Below the pieces are notes generated by a model. That model had not been told where the DNA came from, ran no database searches, and saw only the letters and a program-made list of their open reading frames with translations. 64,000 nt of DNA from an uncultured Lachnospiraceae bacterium (lineage in GTDB: Bacteria; Bacillota; Clostridia; Lachnospirales; Lachnospiraceae), in contig CAMUMG010000002.1 of the NCBI GenBank assembly GCA_947089905.1, positions 248,001 through 312,000 of the forward strand. Reading direction: 5' to 3'. Position 1 is the first letter of the stretch. Each line of letters opens with the position of its first letter. Positions 58,664-64,000 of this stretch are shown piece by piece. The position numbers and the translations under genes are program-made.

Positions 58664-61600
58664 TTGTATATTGCAGATTTGCATATTCATTCCCGGTATT
58701 CTAGGGCAACTAGTAAAGATTGTATTCCAGAAATGCTTGAATTTACGGCTGCGAGAAAAGGAATTGGCGTTCTTGGTTCAGGAGATTTTACTCATCCAGC
58801 ATGGAGAGAGGAACTAAAAGAAAAGTTAGAAAAAAATGAAGAAGGACTTTATGTTTTAAAAAAGGAATACCAAAAAGACACAGGTAGAAAAGAACGCCCC
58901 CAATTTATAATCTCTGGAGAGATTAGTTCGATTTATAAGAAAAATGGAAAGGTACGGAAAGTCCACAGTCTGATTTTACTACCAGATTTGGAAGCAGCAC
59001 AAAAATTAGCCTTTAAATTAGAAACGATAGGTAATCTACACTCGGATGGACGTCCAATCTTGGGGTTAGATTGTAGAGATCTTGTGGAAATTACTCTTTC
59101 TGTCTGTCCAGATGCTATTTATATTCCTGCCCATATCTGGACACCACATTTTTCTTTATTTGGAGCATTTTCTGGTTTTGATACTATAGAAGAATGTTAT
59201 GAAGATATGACACCATATATCCATGCACTCGAAACAGGATTATCTTCTGATCCAGCAATGAACTGGCAGCTTTCTGCGCTAGATCCCTATTTTCTGATTT
59301 CAAACTCGGATGCTCATTCTCCTGCAAAACTAGGAAGAGAAGGGAATTTATTAGAGGGGGAATGTTCCTATTTAGCATTAAAAGAGGCATTAACTACAGG
59401 AAAGGGACTTTTAGGAACAATTGAATTTTTTCCAGAAGAGGGCAAATATCATTATGATGGTCATAGAAACTGTGGAGTATGTCTTAGTCCAAAAGAGGCA
59501 GAAAAATTTTCGGGAAAGTGTCCTGTTTGTGGGCGTAAATTGACGATTGGTGTATCTCATCGTATTTGCCAACTAGCAGATAGACCAGAAGGAATTATTC
59601 CTAAGAACAATAGACCTTATGAAAGTTTAGTACCTTTACAAGAAGTAATTGCTTCCTGTTTGGATTGTGGTACAGAAAGTACAAAAGCAGAGCGAATGTA
59701 TGAAACTATGTTACAGCAGCTTGGTACAGAATTTGAGATTTTAAGACAACTTCCAAAAGAGGAGATCGCTTCGAAAGTAGGAGGAAAGATTGCAGAGGGA
59801 ATCCGTAGACTTAGAGAGGGAAAAGTCTTTCGAACTCCGGGATATGATGGAGAATATGGTTCAATCGAGCTTTTTTCGCCAGAAGAAAAGGCAGAGATGG
59901 AGGGACAATTATGTTTATTTTCTGGAATAGGACAGAAAGAACAACCTCAGATCTCTTATGAAATACCTTCACAAAAGGAAAAAGAAGCTATAGAAGAAAA
60001 GATAGATAAACCAATAAAGTCAGAAATACTAAATGAAAAACAGAAAGAAGCGGCACAGTTTAGTGGACGTACTGCAACAGTCATTGCAGGACCTGGTACA
60101 GGAAAGACAAAAACGCTGATAGCACATATCACTTTTTTATTAAAAAACCAAAATGTTTTACCAGAAGAAATTACAGCTGTAACTTTTACGAATCAAGCGG
60201 CAAAAGAATTAAAAGAACGGTTAATTCTATCAGTAGGAAAAGAATTAGCAAATCGAATTCAAGCAGGAACATTTCATTCGATTTGCATGAAGCTTTTAAC
60301 AGACGCAAAAAAGGAGTTTCATTTAGTACAAGAGGCAGAATGTCTGGAACTTGCAGAACGTATTTTAAATTCTTTTGAGCATAAAAAAAGGGTAACAGCG
60401 AAACAAATTGTTGAACACAGTTCAAGAAAAAAGATGTTATTATCCTATAAAAATTCTTTAGAAGATCCTTTTCTTTTAGCATATGAAAGGGCACTTAATG
60501 CAGAAAATGCACTGGATTTTGATGATCTTTTACTTGAAACTTTAAAGTGTTATGAAACAGAGGAATTTCCAAGAGACTGTTTTTCCTATCTGTTAGTAGA
60601 TGAAGTTCAGGATATCAATCTAATTCAGTATCGTCTATTAAAGACGTGGAATAAAAATGGAAAACAATTATTTGTCATAGGAGATCCAGATCAGGCGATT
60701 TATGGATTTAGAGGTGCACTTTCGGACTGTTTTAAACGCATTCAACAAGAAATGCCAGAAACAAAAACAATTCGTCTGAAAGAGAATTACCGTTCCACCC
60801 CACAGATTTTATCTCTAGCAGAATGTGTTATTTCAGAAAAAGATCAACAAAAACGGGGATTACATGCAGTAAATAAAAACGGAGTTTCTGTGCGTATCGT
60901 TCAAAATCAAACCAGCTTATCGGAAGGGATCTTTCTTGCAAAAGAAATCAACCGTTTGGTAGGCGGAATTGATATGTTAGACTTTCAGACGGCTTCTACT
61001 CCAAATACAGATTCTACTTCCGTCGGTTTTTCGGATATTTGTATTTTATATCGTACAAAAAGACAGGCGAAACAATTAGAATATTGTCTACAAAAAGAGG
61101 GAATTCCATATGTAGTTTCAGGAAGAGAAGAATTTTTAATGGAGTTGGAAGTAAGAGCAACGATAGACTTTTTTTTCAGTTTATATCACCCAGAGGATAC
61201 TTTGCTTTCCAAAAATTGCAGAGAACTTTTATGGGGGAGTACTGGAGAAAAATTATATAAAAAAGCTTTAGAGGAATGGAGTAGTAGAGTAGAAAAAGAA
61301 ACTCCAAAACAGATTTTAGATCTTTGGATAAAAGAAAGACAATGGGATAAAAAAGAATCTATAAAAAAGCTTGTTGCAATGGCGGGTTGTTATAAAACGA
61401 TGCAGGAATTTTTAACTGCTTTGATTTTTGGAGTAGAAAGTGATCTAAAACGAAGTGGAAATAGTGTTTATACTTCCGATGCTGTTCATTTAATGACTTT
61501 ACATGGTTCAAAAGGCTTAGAGTTTCCAGTAGTCTTTTTATGTGGTGCCAATCAGGGATTGATTCCACTTCAGATAGGAACAGATATTGATTTAGAAGAA

Positions 61601-61882
61601 GAACGTAGACTATTTTATGTGGGAATTACTAGAGCAAAAGAAGCATTAATTTTAAGCTCTCATGCAGAACTGTCTGAATTTTTAGAACCTGCGTTTTCCG
61701 ATCTTTATCAATCACAAATTACAACAGAGGAAAGAGAGAACACAGCTTCTTTAAACTTTATAGAAAAGGAGGAAAATTACAAAAAAAAGAAACGAGATAA
61801 AAAGCAGGAACAGTCTTTTGGAACACAGATGAATCTATTTGATTTTTTAGACACCGGAGGACAGGATGCAAAGAAAATTTGA
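58664..61882 (+). CDS. PHP-domain protein fused to a UvrD-type helicase
   Basis: A 1,072-residue protein. The N-terminal PHP domain (YIADLHIHSRYSRATSKD, GSGDFTHP, IPAHIWTPHFSLFG, ISNSDAHSPAKLGREGN) is followed by a zinc-ribbon region (CGVCLSPKEAEKFSGKCPVCGR) and a UvrD/Rep helicase from about residue 460 (AGPGTGKTKTLIAH, AVTFTNQAAKEL, LLVDEVQDINLIQY, GDPDQAIYGFRG, ENYRSTPQI, LMTLHGSKGLEFPVVFL, RRLFYVGITRAKEALIL). It probably acts in DNA repair, with the PHP part a phosphoesterase. TTG 58664 follows CAGGTG; TTG 58643 is another possible start. Its end overlaps the next gene by 17 bp. Confidence 0.9.
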   Translation: MYIADLHIHSRYSRATSKDCIPEMLEFTAARKGIGVLGSGDFTHPAWREELKEKLEKNEEGLYVLKKEYQKDTGRKERPQFIISGEISSIYKKNGKVRKVHSLILLPDLEAAQKLAFKLETIGNLHSDGRPILGLDCRDLVEITLSVCPDAIYIPAHIWTPHFSLFGAFSGFDTIEECYEDMTPYIHALETGLSSDPAMNWQLSALDPYFLISNSDAHSPAKLGREGNLLEGECSYLALKEALTTGKGLLGTIEFFPEEGKYHYDGHRNCGVCLSPKEAEKFSGKCPVCGRKLTIGVSHRICQLADRPEGIIPKNNRPYESLVPLQEVIASCLDCGTESTKAERMYETMLQQLGTEFEILRQLPKEEIASKVGGKIAEGIRRLREGKVFRTPGYDGEYGSIELFSPEEKAEMEGQLCLFSGIGQKEQPQISYEIPSQKEKEAIEEKIDKPIKSEILNEKQKEAAQFSGRTATVIAGPGTGKTKTLIAHITFLLKNQNVLPEEITAVTFTNQAAKELKERLILSVGKELANRIQAGTFHSICMKLLTDAKKEFHLVQEAECLELAERILNSFEHKKRVTAKQIVEHSSRKKMLLSYKNSLEDPFLLAYERALNAENALDFDDLLLETLKCYETEEFPRDCFSYLLVDEVQDINLIQYRLLKTWNKNGKQLFVIGDPDQAIYGFRGALSDCFKRIQQEMPETKTIRLKENYRSTPQILSLAECVISEKDQQKRGLHAVNKNGVSVRIVQNQTSLSEGIFLAKEINRLVGGIDMLDFQTASTPNTDSTSVGFSDICILYRTKRQAKQLEYCLQKEGIPYVVSGREEFLMELEVRATIDFFFSLYHPEDTLLSKNCRELLWGSTGEKLYKKALEEWSSRVEKETPKQILDLWIKERQWDKKESIKKLVAMAGCYKTMQEFLTALIFGVESDLKRSGNSVYTSDAVHLMTLHGSKGLEFPVVFLCGANQGLIPLQIGTDIDLEEERRLFYVGITRAKEALILSSHAELSEFLEPAFSDLYQSQITTEERENTASLNFIEKEENYKKKKRDKKQEQSFGTQMNLFDFLDTGGQDAKKI

Positions 61883-63890
61883 TGATTTTAAAAAGATACA
61901 GGAGGTATTACAGCAAGCCCAGACAGGACTATGGGCGATTGAGTTAGAAGATGGAAAAGAGCCAAGAATGTATGCAGATCAAACAATGCTTGAACTGCTT
62001 GGACTAACTGGAACACCTAGTCCAGAGGAATGTTTTCAAACATGGTACAATAATATTTATGAGGACTATTATCCTGCAGTTGACGCCTGTATTGATAAAA
62101 TGAAATTAGAAAATCGCGCAGAAGTGGAATATCCTTGGAGACATACAGTTCTTGGGAAAATCTTTGTCCGTTGTGGCGGAGTTAGGGATTGTTCCTATCC
62201 CTATGGTATCTGTTTACGAGGATATCATCAAAATATTACTGATACCATTCGGCTAAGGCAGGAAAAACAGGTATTAGAAGAATTAAATTATGAGATACTA
62301 GATACGCTTCAAGGGCTATTTTTTGCAGTTTATCGAATCGATCTGTCGAAGGGAACAATTAAAGAACTTCATCTACCTAAAAACGAACTTCCAAGTGCAC
62401 AAGAAGAAATAGAATATTCTTGTTTTATTCAACAGAAAGTTAAAAATTTATATCATCCAGATGATTTTTTAAGATTAGAAAAAGAATTTTCGTTAGAGGC
62501 TTTAGAAAAATTATGTTATCAAAAACATCAGAAATTTGCAGGAGAGTATCGAAGAATATTTGGAACACAATATAGATGGGTTTCTTTGACAATTTCCTTT
62601 TGGGAAGGAGATGGAAAAGGGAAATGGGGTATTTTAGCATTACAGGATATTCATTTACAAAAGCAGCGAGAAGAAACGAATCAACTTGCACTAGAAGATG
62701 CCTGTCAAGCAGCTAAAAAGGCAAATAGTGCAAAGAGTGATTTTCTCTCGAAAATGTCCCATGATATTCGAACTCCACTCAATGCCATTTTAGGAATGAC
62801 AACTATTGCAGAAGCAAACTTAAACGATCCACTAAAAGTACAGGATTGTATTGAAAAAATTAAGATATCTGGAAAACTGCTTAGAAATCTTGTCAATGAA
62901 ATCTTAGATATGAGCAGAATTGAGAGTGGAAATTATCATCTGAATTTATCTGAATTTACAATGAGAGAACTCATTGATTCTGTACTTTCTATGGTAGAAC
63001 CGATGTTTCAGGAAAAACAGCAAATATTTAAATTAAATGATAGGAGACTTCAAGAGGAAGTCTTAGTTGGCGATATAATGAGAATACAACAGATTTTTAT
63101 GAATATTCTTACCAATGCCAATAAATATACACCAACGGGAGGAACTATATGTTTTTCGATTGAAGAACAGTTAAATCAGGGAAATATTTATCGAGGTTTT
63201 CAGTTTACGATAGAAGATACTGGAATTGGAATGTCGCAGGAGTTTCTTTATGAAATCTTCGAACCATTTACTAGAGCAGAAGATTCCAGAATCAGTAAAG
63301 TAACAGGAACAGGACTTGGAATGGCAATTACATATAGTATTATACAGCTCATGGGAGGAACGATAGAAGTAGAAAGTGAACTTGGAAGGGGAAGTAAGTT
63401 TATTGTATGTTTAAATTTTAAGAAAAAAGAAGTTCAAAAGAAGGATGAATTAAAAATAGATAAACAAAAGGAATTAATAGATATCTCTACATTAAATTTA
63501 GAAGGAGTACATTTACTATTAGCAGAGGATAATGAATTAAATATGGAGATTGCAAAGGAATTTTTAGAACTATCTGGGGCAAAAGTGAAGGCAGTTTCGA
63601 ATGGAAAAGAGGCACTAGAAGAGTTTAGAGAATCTACTATTGGTCACTATTCTATCATTTTTTTGGATATTCAAATGCCTGTAATGGATGGATATCAGGC
63701 AGCAAGAACAATCAGAGCTTTACCCCGTTCTGACGCAGCAGATATTCCAATTATGGCGATGACAGCAAATACATTTTCAGAGGACATTATAATGGCAAAA
63801 CAAGCTGGTATGAATGAACATATAGCGAAACCACTTACCTTATCTAAACTTTCAGAAATACTTCAAAAATATTTAGTTCATAACACTTAA
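61866..63890 (+). CDS. Hybrid sensor histidine kinase / response regulator
   Basis: A 674-residue cytosolic two-component kinase. PAS-like sensing regions (about 15-110 and 130-265, TGLWAIELEDGKEPRMYADQTML, WVSLTISFWEGDGKG) precede HisKA (KSDFLSKMSHDIRTPLNAI, His about 299), HATPase (NILTNANKYTPTGG, FTIEDTGIGM, TGTGLGMAITYSIIQLMGGTI) and a receiver domain (LLLAEDNELNMEIAKEF, IIFLDIQMPVMDGYQAA, phospho-Asp about 599). No membrane helices. Starts 17 bp inside the previous gene, so coupled to it. The signal is unknown. Confidence 0.92.
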   Translation: MQRKFDDFKKIQEVLQQAQTGLWAIELEDGKEPRMYADQTMLELLGLTGTPSPEECFQTWYNNIYEDYYPAVDACIDKMKLENRAEVEYPWRHTVLGKIFVRCGGVRDCSYPYGICLRGYHQNITDTIRLRQEKQVLEELNYEILDTLQGLFFAVYRIDLSKGTIKELHLPKNELPSAQEEIEYSCFIQQKVKNLYHPDDFLRLEKEFSLEALEKLCYQKHQKFAGEYRRIFGTQYRWVSLTISFWEGDGKGKWGILALQDIHLQKQREETNQLALEDACQAAKKANSAKSDFLSKMSHDIRTPLNAILGMTTIAEANLNDPLKVQDCIEKIKISGKLLRNLVNEILDMSRIESGNYHLNLSEFTMRELIDSVLSMVEPMFQEKQQIFKLNDRRLQEEVLVGDIMRIQQIFMNILTNANKYTPTGGTICFSIEEQLNQGNIYRGFQFTIEDTGIGMSQEFLYEIFEPFTRAEDSRISKVTGTGLGMAITYSIIQLMGGTIEVESELGRGSKFIVCLNFKKKEVQKKDELKIDKQKELIDISTLNLEGVHLLLAEDNELNMEIAKEFLELSGAKVKAVSNGKEALEEFRESTIGHYSIIFLDIQMPVMDGYQAARTIRALPRSDAADIPIMAMTANTFSEDIIMAKQAGMNEHIAKPLTLSKLSEILQKYLVHNT

Positions 63891-64000
63891 AACAGTTGTT
63901 AAATTATATAAATTGTGATAGGATATGTTGGAAAATAGGTTTTAGACTTAATATAGTAGTAATTTAGAAACCTTTCTAACAAAGTTCTATCTTTTTGAAA

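Overview
The window looks like chromosome of a low-GC, spore-forming, anaerobic Firmicute, most likely a Clostridia/Lachnospirales gut-type bacterium. The evidence is the AT-rich codon use, the spore-coat cotJ operon, an rpoD-type sigma factor, several methyl-accepting chemotaxis proteins, FMN-binding and ferredoxin-like proteins, and the abundance of large serine recombinases. No rRNA or tRNA gene was recognised.

Layout. 0-4.2 kb: pyridoxal/pyridoxamine kinase, a DUF1292 protein and a DinG/XPD-type helicase. 4.2-30.6 kb: the cotJA-cotJB-cotJC operon (minus strand), in which cotJC (Mn-catalase family coat protein) is cut in two by 24.8 kb of nested mobile DNA. 30.6-33.4 kb: endonuclease V, a YitT-type membrane protein and nagB. 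33.6-38.3 kb: DUF4358 lipoprotein, ECF sigma, probable anti-sigma, MBOAT and DHHW proteins, which suggest surface-polymer O-acetylation. 38.4-47.6 kb: plsC, rpoD, an SDR, an Rrf2 regulator, a chemoreceptor plus FMN-binding lipoprotein, a hemerythrin/response regulator fusion and cysK. 47.9-64 kb: a DUF4358-DHHW lipoprotein, a degenerate M23 protein, a PAQR protein, a DUF951 protein, a MATE exporter, an SCP2 protein, rpsF-ssb-rpsR, an orphan restriction-type enzyme, nagA, a PHP-UvrD fusion and a hybrid histidine kinase.

The main discovery is the nested element. Outer element A (crossover points about 4660/4661 and 29476/29477) splits cotJC. Its ends share 12 bp in direct orientation and carry 13-bp inverted arms placed symmetrically around that core. 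Joining the two cotJC halves gives one in-frame 204-codon gene. Element A's own serine recombinase gene is in turn split: its N-terminal part is at 4975-5165 and its C-terminal part at 28087-29434. Joining these at a GA dinucleotide restores an in-frame 512-codon recombinase. The DNA between them is two tandem elements, B1 (15.4 kb) and B2 (7.5 kb). All of their ends have the same geometry: a 9-bp arm TTGTATCAA or its complement, then 16 nt, then GA. Without B1 and B2, element A is only about 1.9 kb, little more than a recombinase gene. This resembles a skin-like, excision-restored sporulation gene whose recombinase is itself locked by further recombinase-borne elements.

B1 carries two apparently intact serine recombinases and cargo: an acetyltransferase, a membrane glycerophosphodiesterase, a DUF362 protein, a TetR-regulated membrane module, a SUKH-like protein, a chemoreceptor and a large BspA-type leucine-rich repeat surface protein. 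B2 is visibly richer in GC. It carries an FMN-binding protein, a ferredoxin, a SirTM-type sirtuin with a zinc macrodomain protein, a decaying Crp/Fnr-thioredoxin-ferredoxin cluster, relics of recombinases, and a large TIR/DUF4062-like protein with two nuclease-like domains. All reconstructions were done by eye on the sequence. Family names come from recognition of motifs, not from searches.
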